Assembly: GCA_030627475.1 (NCBI GenBank)
Contig: DAOURZ010000080.1
Span: 1 to 6,631 of the forward strand
Length of the DNA stretch: 6,631 nucleotides
Direction: 5' to 3'
Origin: Deltaproteobacteria bacterium
GTDB lineage: Bacteria; Desulfobacterota; Desulfobacteria; Desulfobacterales; ETH-SRB1
Positions 1 to 5,935 of the stretch are shown here, one piece after another. Position 1 is the first letter of the stretch. Each line of letters starts with the position of its first letter. The position numbers and the translations under genes are program-made. Below the pieces are notes generated by a model that did no database searches, was not told the DNA's origin, and worked only from the letters and a program-made list of their open reading frames with translations.

Positions 1-625
1 CATGGGTCAATTGTTCAGGATTATGTCCGTCAAATTCACATAAATATATATTCTTGTTTCCGGAACCTGTAGATACAAAAGCTATTTTACTATTAAAAAT
101 TCCTTTACTGCCGGTAAGTTTATATATAACCTCCCCACAAAAACGATGTATCATTTTACGCTGGTTATTCACAACACCTTTATATCTTTTGCCAACGATC
201 AATAAACCTTTAAAAGAATCATAAAGCCTGAGTTCCATTTCAATAATATTATCTTTTAAAAAAAAACCGCCTGTAATAAGAAGTTCCGCTCCTATACCTG
301 TCCAGTTTTTGAAATTGATATTTGGAGCAATTATGCCGGATTTTTCAGGATCTACAAGATATGCATCCCTGTCAATTATTTTGAAATAACCAGTAAATTC
401 CAATGATTGTGAGAGCATATTTGATGCTTCTTGTGACAGAAAATTTTCTCCTTTTTTATCTGACATAGACTTGAACAGAGGAACAGCGATCGGAATTTTT
501 TTTATAAAAGGGTCGTTTATATCAATATAATCATATTCTGTTCGGCAATGAGCCGATCCGATCAAAAAGAATACTGTTGCTATCAAACTTATAAAAATAA
601 TTTTGGTATATTTTTTTTTAAACAT
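1..625 (-). CDS. tolB: TolB, Tol-Pal periplasmic beta-propeller protein (N-terminal part, cut by window edge)
   Basis: The first 208 codons are visible; the rest lies beyond the left edge. TolB is the periplasmic component that contacts TolA, Pal and outer-membrane partners during envelope constriction. The start has a basic stretch (MFKKKYTK), a hydrophobic core at about residues 9-22 and a likely signal peptidase I site after GSA (residue 25). Cys27 is not in a proper lipobox, so a soluble periplasmic protein is expected. Residues 30-170 match the N-terminal TolB domain, for example IPIAVPLF at 44-51, GYFKIIDR at 79-86 and a GAELLITGGF segment at 112-121. From residue 179, the pattern KIAFVSTGSG then IYLCEFDGHNPEQLTH is the first blade of the TolB propeller (PD40-type repeat). 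It is the fourth gene of the minus-strand tol operon. The ATG has only a weak upstream purine stretch, and the hairpin repeat at 644-698 ends 18 bases before it. The family is certain from the sequence; the job is inferred from the family. Confidence 0.93.
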   Translation of the reverse strand, partial: MFKKKYTKIIFISLIATVFFLIGSAHCRTEYDYIDINDPFIKKIPIAVPLFKSMSDKKGENFLSQEASNMLSQSLEFTGYFKIIDRDAYLVDPEKSGIIAPNINFKNWTGIGAELLITGGFFLKDNIIEMELRLYDSFKGLLIVGKRYKGVVNNQRKMIHRFCGEVIYKLTGSKGIFNSKIAFVSTGSGNKNIYLCEFDGHNPEQLTH

Positions 626-643
626 ATAATTTTAACTTTATTC

Positions 644-698
644 AGTGCCCGAACGAAAACCGGAACCCGGGGAAATCAGCAGTTTTCGTTCAGGCACT
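644..698 (-). repeat. 55-bp palindromic repeat, short copy of the MITE-like family
   Basis: Read on the minus strand, the ends are AGTGCCTGAACGAAAAC (698 to 682) and GTTTTCGTTCGGGCACT (660 to 644). These give a 17-bp stem with a single U-G wobble in RNA, extendable by two inner pairs, around a loop of roughly 17-21 bases. The first 26 bases match 25 of 26 at the left end of the element at 5936, so this is the same family in minus orientation with a different, shorter core. Its edge provides the AG of the TAG stop of the TolA-like gene. TTTATT occurs on both sides (637-642 and 700-705), one base outside the ends, a possible target duplication but weak in AT-rich DNA. In the tol mRNA it forms an intercistronic hairpin. 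No U-run follows it, so an intrinsic terminator is unlikely; an effect on mRNA stability or on tolB expression is possible. Confidence 0.85.
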
Positions 699-1584
699 AT
701 TTATTGCTGCTTTTTTTCAATCCCGAAGGCGTAAATATCAGACCAATGTTATAATAAGCTTTTAAATATCCTTTTGGCAATTCAGGAAGCGGGTTCGATT
801 TTTTAACAGCTTTTAAAACGGATTCGTTAAAATAACTGTTGCCTGACTTTTTTTCAAACCATACATCCTTTATCTCGCCGTTTCGCATGATTTTAATAAC
901 AACCACTGCAATTAGATCAGTATCGCCGCCGGTTAGCTGCTCGGAAAAAGCCCAGTTTTTTTCAATGTAATAAGGAATTTCCGCTTTATATATATCTATT
1001 TGTTTCAGAGCCAGGTAGCCTGTAGCCAAAGCTCCACCCTGTATATTACTGCCCTGTCCAATCAAATCTTTTTCATTTGCCTTAATGTTTTTTGTTTCGG
1101 TTATTGCTCCTACTTTAGTTTTTAAACGATTGATTGCTGCTCTAACCGGATCCGGCTTCGACTCTTCAACCTGTTTTTCAATTCTTGTTATAGCGCTTTT
1201 GACAACCTTTGATGGCGAGAATGTCTTTTTTTTGAGCGATTTTTTTATTTTTTTACCTTTTGGGACGGCAACAGACACAGTTTTTGAGCGACTCCGGTTG
1301 GTATTAATACTGGTGGATGGAATTTGAGAAGCCGGAGTTGATTGTGTTTTGGAGTTAATCTCACTTCGTCCGGCCGACTCTGATGATGCACCCTGAGCCG
1401 GCAACGTAACCATATTAACATTAATGACAGAAGGTAAAAACTTTTTATTATATGGAGTATGAACTGGAAAATAAATTAAGATTGCCAAAAAAAGCGCATG
1501 CCATACCAAACAAACCGCAAAAGCCAAAACTAATTTCAGAGGGTTATTCCATGTGTTGCGAAATAAATAAGAAGGAGCAATCAT
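697..1584 (-). CDS. tolA: TolA/TonB-family periplasmic energy-transducing protein
   Basis: This is an inner-membrane anchored protein that couples the TolQ-TolR motor to the outer-membrane side. Counting from the ATG at 1584 (295 residues), one transmembrane helix spans about 17-39 (VLAFAVCLVWHALFLAILIY core). A Ser/Lys-rich linker of about 150 residues follows, with a very basic patch (KGKKIKKSLKKK) near 109-120 and two similar short helices (KSAITRIEKQV, RAAINRLKTKV). A TonB/TolA C-terminal domain occupies about 190-286, with the NGEIKDVWFEKKSGNSYFNE and NPLPELPKGY signatures. It is shorter than E. coli TolA (421 residues) because it lacks the long helical domain. An in-frame GTG at 1596 would add four residues, but AAGGA lies only two bases before it; the ATG has a GTGGA about seven bases upstream, so I prefer the ATG. 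It follows tolR closely. The stop codon TAG is completed by the repeat at 644-698. Position in the tol cluster favours TolA over TonB. Confidence 0.88.
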   Translation of the reverse strand: MIAPSYLFRNTWNNPLKLVLAFAVCLVWHALFLAILIYFPVHTPYNKKFLPSVINVNMVTLPAQGASSESAGRSEINSKTQSTPASQIPSTSINTNRSRSKTVSVAVPKGKKIKKSLKKKTFSPSKVVKSAITRIEKQVEESKPDPVRAAINRLKTKVGAITETKNIKANEKDLIGQGSNIQGGALATGYLALKQIDIYKAEIPYYIEKNWAFSEQLTGGDTDLIAVVVIKIMRNGEIKDVWFEKKSGNSYFNESVLKAVKKSNPLPELPKGYLKAYYNIGLIFTPSGLKKSSNK

Positions 1585-1601
1585 ACTTTCGTCCACATTC
1601 C

Positions 1602-2021
1602 TTATTTTTCTTTATTGGACTTTATGGGTTCTGTCACCATACCAAGTTTTTCAACGCCGGCTCCTTTTATTTCCGACATAACACGCATCACCATTCCATA
1701 CGATATGTTTTTATCAGCTTTTAAATAAATTTCCTGGCCAATACGTCCATCAAGAATTTTTATAAGTTTTTCCTGCAAAAAATCAAGTGTCACCTGATGG
1801 TCGTTTATATATACCTGATTGTTTTTATCTATAGTTATTATAAACAGGTCTTGTTCTGCGGGAAGCGGTTCAGATGTCGCTTCAGGCAGGGAGACATTAA
1901 CACCTTCTATCATCATTGGAGCGGTGACCATAAAAATAATCAGGAGAACCAGCATAACATCAACAAATGGTGTTACATTTATATCGGACATGAAGCTATT
2001 ATTATTTCCACCAAATGCCAT
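1602..2021 (-). CDS. tolR: TolR, ExbD/TolR-family proton-channel subunit
   Basis: TolR works with TolQ as the proton-driven motor of the Tol-Pal complex in the inner membrane. The 139-residue protein has the usual length (E. coli about 142) and plan. A short cytoplasmic start leads into the family signature SDINVTPFVDVMLVLLIIFM (residues 12-31). This places the essential membrane aspartate at Asp21, the counterpart of E. coli Asp23, inside a single transmembrane helix at about 18-37. The remainder, about 45-132, is the periplasmic ExbD/TolR domain, ending in GAGVEKLGMVTEP. The start is supported by an AAAGGG Shine-Dalgarno sequence about eight bases before the ATG. The gap from the tolQ stop is 27 bases, and the next gene begins within about 20 bases of the tolR stop, consistent with one transcript. 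ExbD is the alternative name for this family; the tolQ-tolR-tolA-tolB order decides for TolR. Confidence 0.95.
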   Translation of the reverse strand: MAFGGNNNSFMSDINVTPFVDVMLVLLIIFMVTAPMMIEGVNVSLPEATSEPLPAEQDLFIITIDKNNQVYINDHQVTLDFLQEKLIKILDGRIGQEIYLKADKNISYGMVMRVMSEIKGAGVEKLGMVTEPIKSNKEK

Positions 2022-2048
2022 TTTTTGTACCCTTTAGGTCATCAAAAC

Positions 2049-2762
2049 CTATGTTAAAATATCACGTTCTATGATATTCAGGAAGTCAGCAGAAAAGCTT
2101 TGTAATTCAGTTTCAAGAATTTTTATCTTTTGCATAAAATAGTTAAAGGCTATTACCGCCGGTATTGCAACGGCTAAACCGGCGGCAGTTGCAACAAGCG
2201 CCTCGGAAATTCCAGGAGCAACAACAGCAAGGCTGGCTGAACCGCTGCTTCCGATGCTATGAAACGAATTCATTATTCCCCACACAGTGCCGAACAAACC
2301 GATAAAAGGCGCTGTGTTACCTGTTGTGGCAAGAAAAGGAACCAGTTGAGTCATTCGGGCAATTTCCGTATTCGTTGACCGGCGCAGAGCCCTTTTTATA
2401 TTGTCCATTCCTGTGAACCTGGCTCCTATGGATGGATGAGAGGCTGTTTCAGGTGATTTGGTTGATTTTATTGAAATGCCGGATTCGGATAATTGTTTAA
2501 GTTCCAGGCAGGCTATACGAAAAACTCTGGCTATAGGGCTGCCATGAAGCTGTTTTGCTTTTGCAAAAGCTTCTGACAGATCTTTGCTTTTCCAGAAAAA
2601 ATCTGTAAAATAAGCTGATTCTTTATATGCTTTTCTGATATATAAGTATTTTATTAGCATAATAGTCCATGAGATAATGGAAAAAATCAGCAGAAGAGCC
2701 ATAACAAACTGAACCATAAGGCAGGCATTACTTATCATATGAATTAAATTTATTTGAAGCAT
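2049..2762 (-). CDS. tolQ: TolQ, MotA/TolQ/ExbB-family proton-channel subunit
   Basis: TolQ is the polytopic inner-membrane stator of the Tol-Pal system and forms a proton-conducting complex with TolR. The 237-residue protein (E. coli 230) shows three membrane segments at about 17-40, 141-164 and 186-207. The large cytoplasmic part lies between the first and second. The family hallmark GLFGTVWGIMNSF (155-167) follows TGNTAPFI and contains Thr159. The third helix carries ISEALVATAAGLAVAIPAV (185-203) with Thr192. These two threonines correspond to the conserved polar residues lining the TolQ/ExbB channel. The cytoplasmic loop around 92-118 (rich in Ser, Thr and Pro) looks longer and less conserved than in E. 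coli. The ATG has a CGGAG ribosome-binding site six bases upstream. It is the first gene of the tol operon, about 120 bases downstream of a candidate sigma-70 promoter and behind a palindrome in the leader. Confidence 0.95.
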   Translation of the reverse strand: MLQINLIHMISNACLMVQFVMALLLIFSIISWTIMLIKYLYIRKAYKESAYFTDFFWKSKDLSEAFAKAKQLHGSPIARVFRIACLELKQLSESGISIKSTKSPETASHPSIGARFTGMDNIKRALRRSTNTEIARMTQLVPFLATTGNTAPFIGLFGTVWGIMNSFHSIGSSGSASLAVVAPGISEALVATAAGLAVAIPAVIAFNYFMQKIKILETELQSFSADFLNIIERDILT

Positions 2763-2788
2763 AATGAACTCCGGATTGTTGTTTTTTG

Positions 2789-2819
2789 CAGATTGAGTTG
2801 AGGAAATAAACTCAATCTG
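2789..2819 (-). promoter_or_regulatory. Perfect 11-bp inverted repeat in the tolQ leader
   Basis: The arms CAGATTGAGTT (2789-2799) and AACTCAATCTG (2809-2819) are exact reverse complements separated by a 9-base loop. The site lies 26 bases before the tolQ ATG and downstream of the candidate promoter, so the tol transcript would carry it as a stem-loop close to the CGGAG ribosome-binding site. On the minus strand it is followed by an A-run and not a U-run, so it does not look like an intrinsic terminator. It could be an RNA structure that tunes translation or stability, or a protein-binding operator. The inverted repeat is directly visible; its role is unknown. Confidence 0.6.
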
Positions 2820-2890
2820 TGCGCCTACTTCGGGAAGTTATTTCGGACATATTCCTAATTTAATAAAAACTATTTTCAAGAAATAAAAAG

Positions 2891-2917
2891 ATTATATGAA
2901 CTTGGTTTCAGTGTCAA
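2891..2917 (-). promoter_or_regulatory. Candidate sigma-70 promoter of the tol operon
   Basis: On the minus strand, a perfect TTGACA (2917 to 2912) and a perfect TATAAT (2896 to 2891) are separated by 15 bases. The spacer is shorter than the usual 16-18, so strength may be reduced. Start of transcription would fall near 2884, giving a leader of about 120 bases to tolQ. No better pair was seen in this divergent region. Confidence 0.5.
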
Positions 2918-3009
2918 GAAAGATGTCTCTTGCCCTGCCCGGAAAACAGGAAATTAACGAAATGGAAAATGATAGAAAATATCCAGAGAGGTGTTTTAAT
3001 AAACAATGA
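2896..3009 (+). CDS. Possible 37-residue leader ORF overlapping the SNF2 gene start
   Basis: The ORF begins with ATG at 2896 (MNLVSVSRKM...) and ends with TGA at 3007-3009. That stop overlaps the ATG of the SNF2-family gene in an ATGA arrangement typical of translational coupling. Its own start has only an A-rich, weak Shine-Dalgarno stretch. An internal in-frame ATG at 2962, ten bases after AGGA, would give a 15-residue peptide (MENDRKYPERCFNKQ). No domain, signal peptide or membrane segment is visible, and I do not recognise it. It may be a coupling leader for the large gene, whose own GAGAGG site sits 14 bases from its ATG, or simply a chance ORF in the divergent promoter region. Confidence is low. 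Confidence 0.25.
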   Translation: MNLVSVSRKMSLALPGKQEINEMENDRKYPERCFNKQ

Positions 3010-5675
3010 ATCGGGAATTAAACGTAGTTGTTATGCCAACTGGTTACCTGCAGTTGGAATGGACGGATGCGCAAAATAACATAAGCAAGAGCGGCATGGT
3101 GTTACAGAAAGAGATATACAGACGTTTTTCTGCGGACACGGATTCATGGCTTTTGTTTCTGGGCTTTTGTGATCATCGGGTTCAGCTTTCTTCTTCTCTT
3201 GAATACTGGCGGAATTTTACAGGGGCTTTTGCCAAAAGATTAAGCCAGACACCTGACCTGGAAATCCTGCGCCATAAAGCAAAAGTCTTGATAGAACAAG
3301 ATGATTTAAACATGCATTTAGAGCGGGTTCCGATGATGACCGGCTCGGAATACTTGAGCACGGAATTGCTTGAGGATGTATGGGAAAGATTAAACCGCGC
3401 ATTTGCCTTTGCGATCAAATCCTTTGACGGAAGTGTTGAAGATTTTATCAAGGCATACAGTCCCAATGTGCATCTTGTAGGCAGGGTTTTTTTTCATCTT
3501 GTAGAAAACAAAAGTGATGATTATCCATTCGCTTTTATGGCAACCTATTCTACCAGGCTAAACAAGCAGGGACGCTCCAAACACCTTCCGCTTAAATATG
3601 CATTACAGGAATATAAAAATAATGAACTTCTGGAACTTCTTGCAACAGTGCATCTATCCGCAAAAAAGAGTGTGCTGATTGCAGATCTTCTTGAGACCGG
3701 AGAACTCTTTCACCCTCTTGCCTGGACAGCAAAAGATGCATTTTCTTTTCTAAAAGAAATTCCTGTTTATGAAGAATCGGGCATTTTGTGCAGAATTCCA
3801 AACTGGTGGAAAGGAAACAGATCAAGCCTGAGGCTGAATCTTAGCGTTGGTGATTCCGGACCGTCTTTTGTGGGTATGGATGCAATCCTGAATTTAAATG
3901 CGCAGTTATTTCTCGGGGACACGCGGATTTCAGAAAAAGAGGCAAAACAATTACTGGATGAATCAGAAGGGCTTGCCTTCATAAAGAACAAGTGGGTGGC
4001 AGTGGATCAGGAAAAGCTGAAGCAGACTCTGGATGCCTATGAAAAAGCAAAAACAATGGTGCATGATGATGGATTAAGTTTGAAGGATGCGCTCAGGATG
4101 CAGCTTATGCCTGAAAAGTTTCTGGGCATTGACGCTCAGGAAATAGATCACGATATTTCAAACGGAAAATGGTTGGAATCAATCACCAAAAAACTGCGTG
4201 ATCCCGCTCTGATCTCTTCGGTAATGCCCGGCAAAGGATTTAAGGCAAAGCTGAGAAAATATCAAAAAATGGGATTAAACTGGCTCTATTTCCTGCATTC
4301 ACTTCAGTTTGGGGCCTGCCTCGCAGATGATATGGGTCTTGGCAAAACCATCCAGGTGCTTGCGTTTTTAAATAAAATAAAAAATGATGACAAGACATCA
4401 GGAAAACCCAATAAAGCCAGCCTCTTAATAGTTCCAGCCTCTCTTATTTCCAATTGGGACAATGAGATTAAGCGATTTTCCCCTGAAATTAAATTTTATA
4501 TTGCTCATTCAGGAGCGGGCATGAAGAAAAATAATGCTCCAAAAGACAAAAAATCATTAGATGCATTAGATCTTGTTATAACAACATATGCCTTGATTCA
4601 AAGACATGAATGGCTGCAATTGCATCACTGGAACTACATCATTCTGGATGAAGCGCAAGCCATTAAAAACCCGGGGACAAAACAGGCTAAAGCGATAAAA
4701 AATCTTACATCCCACAACAGGATTGTAATGACAGGAACTCCTATTGAAAACCGGCTGACAGACCTCTGGTCATTATTTGATTTTTTAAATCCGGGGCTGC
4801 TCGGCAATGCCAAAGAGTTCAAGCAATTTTCAAAGAGCCTGAAAGATGACAACTCCGGCTATTCAAGATTGCGCAAACTTATCAGTCCGTATATTTTAAG
4901 GCGTTTAAAGTCAAACAAATCAGTTATTTCCGATCTACCTGAAAAAGTTGAAATGAAAACATATGCGCCTTTAAGTAAAAAACAGGTTCTTTTATATAAG
5001 AATGTAGTTGAAGAAATAAAACAAGCAATAGTCGAGGTAGAGGGAATTCAGAGAAAAGGCCTGATTCTTTCTTCGCTTATGAAGTTTAAACAGATTTGCA
5101 ATCATCCCGATCAATATCTCGGGACCGGAGGATTTGAAGAAAAAGAAAGCGGCAAATTCTTGAGACTTCGTGAAATTTGCGAAACAATATATGATAAAAG
5201 AGAAAAAGTTCTGATTTTTACCCAGTTCAAGGAAATGACAGCACCACTTAGCGATTTTCTGGCAAACATCTTTAAGCGAAAAGGGTTAGTTTTGCACGGA
5301 AGCGTGGCAATAAGCAAAAGAAAGAAAATTATTGAACAATTCCAGGGTCAAAGCTATGTTCCATTTATGGTGTTATCCTTAAAGGCAGGTGGTGTGGGGC
5401 TAAACCTGACAGAAGCAAATCATGTGATTCATTTTGACCGCTGGTGGAATCCTGCAGTGGAAAATCAGGCAACCGACCGTGTGTTCAGAATCGGTCAAAA
5501 AAAGAATGTTATTGTACACAAGTTTTTAACTAAAGGTACAGTTGAAGAAAGAATTGACATGATGCTGGAAGAAAAATCAAAATTGTCACAGGATGTTATT
5601 GCCAACACCGGTGCTGCCTGGATAACCGAAATGAAAGATGATAATCTGGTAGATCTCTTTAGATTGACGTTATAA
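3006..5675 (+). CDS. Bacterial SNF2-family DEAD/DEAH-box ATPase (helicase-like translocase)
   Basis: The 889-residue protein has a complete superfamily 2 motor of the SNF2 class, which uses ATP to move along double-stranded DNA and remodel bound proteins; strand separation is usually not shown for this class. N-terminal residues 1-240 match nothing I recognise. Residues about 255-350 resemble the DUF3670-type region found before the motor in bacterial SNF2 proteins (NRSSLRLNLSVGD, then LNLNAQLFLGD and IKNKWVAVD). The motor starts at LRKYQKMGLNWL (416-427). Walker A is DDMGLGKT (441-448), motif II is DEAQ (548-551) and motif III is TGTP (576-579). The C-terminal lobe begins with KVLIFTQF (734-741), has SLKAGGVGLNL (791-801) and ends with QATDRVFRIGQ (821-831), whose Arg825 and Arg828 are the expected arginine fingers. 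No SWIM zinc finger is seen in it or beside it. An in-frame stop at 3000-3002 fixes the ATG at 3006 as the most upstream start. The gene is divergent from tol. Its cellular role cannot be read from the sequence; DNA repair, transcription recycling and defence are all possible. Confidence 0.93.
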   Translation: MNRELNVVVMPTGYLQLEWTDAQNNISKSGMVLQKEIYRRFSADTDSWLLFLGFCDHRVQLSSSLEYWRNFTGAFAKRLSQTPDLEILRHKAKVLIEQDDLNMHLERVPMMTGSEYLSTELLEDVWERLNRAFAFAIKSFDGSVEDFIKAYSPNVHLVGRVFFHLVENKSDDYPFAFMATYSTRLNKQGRSKHLPLKYALQEYKNNELLELLATVHLSAKKSVLIADLLETGELFHPLAWTAKDAFSFLKEIPVYEESGILCRIPNWWKGNRSSLRLNLSVGDSGPSFVGMDAILNLNAQLFLGDTRISEKEAKQLLDESEGLAFIKNKWVAVDQEKLKQTLDAYEKAKTMVHDDGLSLKDALRMQLMPEKFLGIDAQEIDHDISNGKWLESITKKLRDPALISSVMPGKGFKAKLRKYQKMGLNWLYFLHSLQFGACLADDMGLGKTIQVLAFLNKIKNDDKTSGKPNKASLLIVPASLISNWDNEIKRFSPEIKFYIAHSGAGMKKNNAPKDKKSLDALDLVITTYALIQRHEWLQLHHWNYIILDEAQAIKNPGTKQAKAIKNLTSHNRIVMTGTPIENRLTDLWSLFDFLNPGLLGNAKEFKQFSKSLKDDNSGYSRLRKLISPYILRRLKSNKSVISDLPEKVEMKTYAPLSKKQVLLYKNVVEEIKQAIVEVEGIQRKGLILSSLMKFKQICNHPDQYLGTGGFEEKESGKFLRLREICETIYDKREKVLIFTQFKEMTAPLSDFLANIFKRKGLVLHGSVAISKRKKIIEQFQGQSYVPFMVLSLKAGGVGLNLTEANHVIHFDRWWNPAVENQATDRVFRIGQKKNVIVHKFLTKGTVEERIDMMLEEKSKLSQDVIANTGAAWITEMKDDNLVDLFRLTL

Positions 5676-5755
5676 GAGTTCGGTTAACAGTCAAATTACC
5701 ACCACCACATGACCAAACACCACCAATAAACACACTATCAGCGAGAACGATCTTT

Positions 5756-5824
5756 TTAATGCCTGAGGCTACAACAAACAGTGTGAACAATGTGAATAAA
5801 TGTGGTATCTAATTCTTTTGTCAT
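5756..5824 (-). CDS. Possible 22-residue ORF or gene remnant with a consensus Shine-Dalgarno sequence
   Basis: An AGGAGG (5836 to 5831) stands exactly six bases before an ATG at 5824, the strongest ribosome-binding site in the window. The reading frame is short: it begins MTKELDTTFIHIVHTV and stops with TAA at 5756. From about 5811 to the SNF2 end, a neighbouring frame stays open on the same strand (it includes FVVASGIKKIVLADSVFIGG) and runs to a stop overlapping the SNF2 tail near 5667. That pattern fits a frameshifted or truncated gene start, but I recognise no family in either frame. The alternatives are a genuine small protein or a chance site. It lies behind a palindrome (5863-5880) that could be its operator. 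Confidence 0.3.
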   Translation of the reverse strand: MTKELDTTFIHIVHTVCCSLRH

Positions 5825-5830
5825 AGCTAT

Positions 5831-5836
5831 CCTCCT
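5831..5836 (-). promoter_or_regulatory. Consensus Shine-Dalgarno AGGAGG on the minus strand
   Basis: A full anti-16S match sits six bases ahead of the ATG at 5824. The recognised genes here have weaker sites, so this one stands out and is the main reason for proposing translation of the 22-codon ORF at 5756-5824. Confidence 0.45.
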
Positions 5837-5862
5837 GATTTTATTATGGGTGATAAAAAATG

Positions 5863-5880
5863 TGAATGACCATTCGTTCA
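5863..5880. promoter_or_regulatory. Candidate TetR/FadR-type operator palindrome
   Basis: The site TGAATGA-CCAT-TCGTTCA is an imperfect palindrome with half-sites TGAAyGA spaced by four bases. It matches the design of operators bound by FadR-type TetR-family regulators of fatty-acid degradation (B. subtilis FadR consensus TGAATGA-N4-TCATTCA). It lies about 27 bases upstream of the AGGAGG on the minus strand. A weak -35 (TGGTCA, 5872 to 5867) overlaps it and CATAAT (5848 to 5843) could be a -10, although transcription would then start almost at the ribosome-binding site. Nine bases of the right half (TTCGTTCAG) also occur in the repeat-family end, so a repeat fragment is an alternative reading. 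Confidence 0.35.
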
Positions 5881-5935
5881 GTTTTGCAAGTGTTTCATGC
5901 TTTGTTGTGCCAGCAGGGCATGGGGGTCCTAAAGT

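Larger units (their letters stand above)
5676..5935. other. Intergenic stretch between the SNF2 gene and the MITE-like element
   Basis: These 260 bases contain no gene I can support with confidence. No clear intrinsic terminator follows the SNF2 stop. Visible structure is as follows: a run of ACCACCAC/ACCAAACACCACCA-like repeats at about 5699-5725, near-tandem TGTGAACAA and TGTGAATAA units at 5782-5799, a minus-strand mini-ORF with a consensus ribosome-binding site at 5756-5836, and a palindrome at 5863-5880. The stretch looks like eroded, formerly functional DNA, but that is inference. Confidence 0.5.

Noticed and set aside
545..625. TolB as a lipoprotein because of Cys27
   Set aside because: The residues before Cys27 (SAH) do not form a lipobox; GSA at 23-25 fits signal peptidase I as in known TolB.
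644..698. Reading the tolA-tolB hairpin as an intrinsic terminator
   Set aside because: No U-run follows the stem on the minus strand, the operon continues into tolB, and the sequence is shared with the element near uvrA, so it is a repeat.
548..754. Plus-strand 68-codon ORF across the tolA-tolB junction
   Set aside because: It is antisense to TolB and the TolA-like gene and passes through the palindromic repeat; no sign of coding or of a ribosome-binding site.
2789..2819. Reading the tolQ leader palindrome as a terminator or attenuator
   Set aside because: The T-run on the plus strand precedes the stem instead of following it, and the minus-strand transcript has an A-run after it.
5676..5760. 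Intrinsic terminator after the SNF2 gene
   Set aside because: I found no stem of useful length followed by a T-run; the TCTTTTTAAT at 5751-5760 has no stable stem before it.
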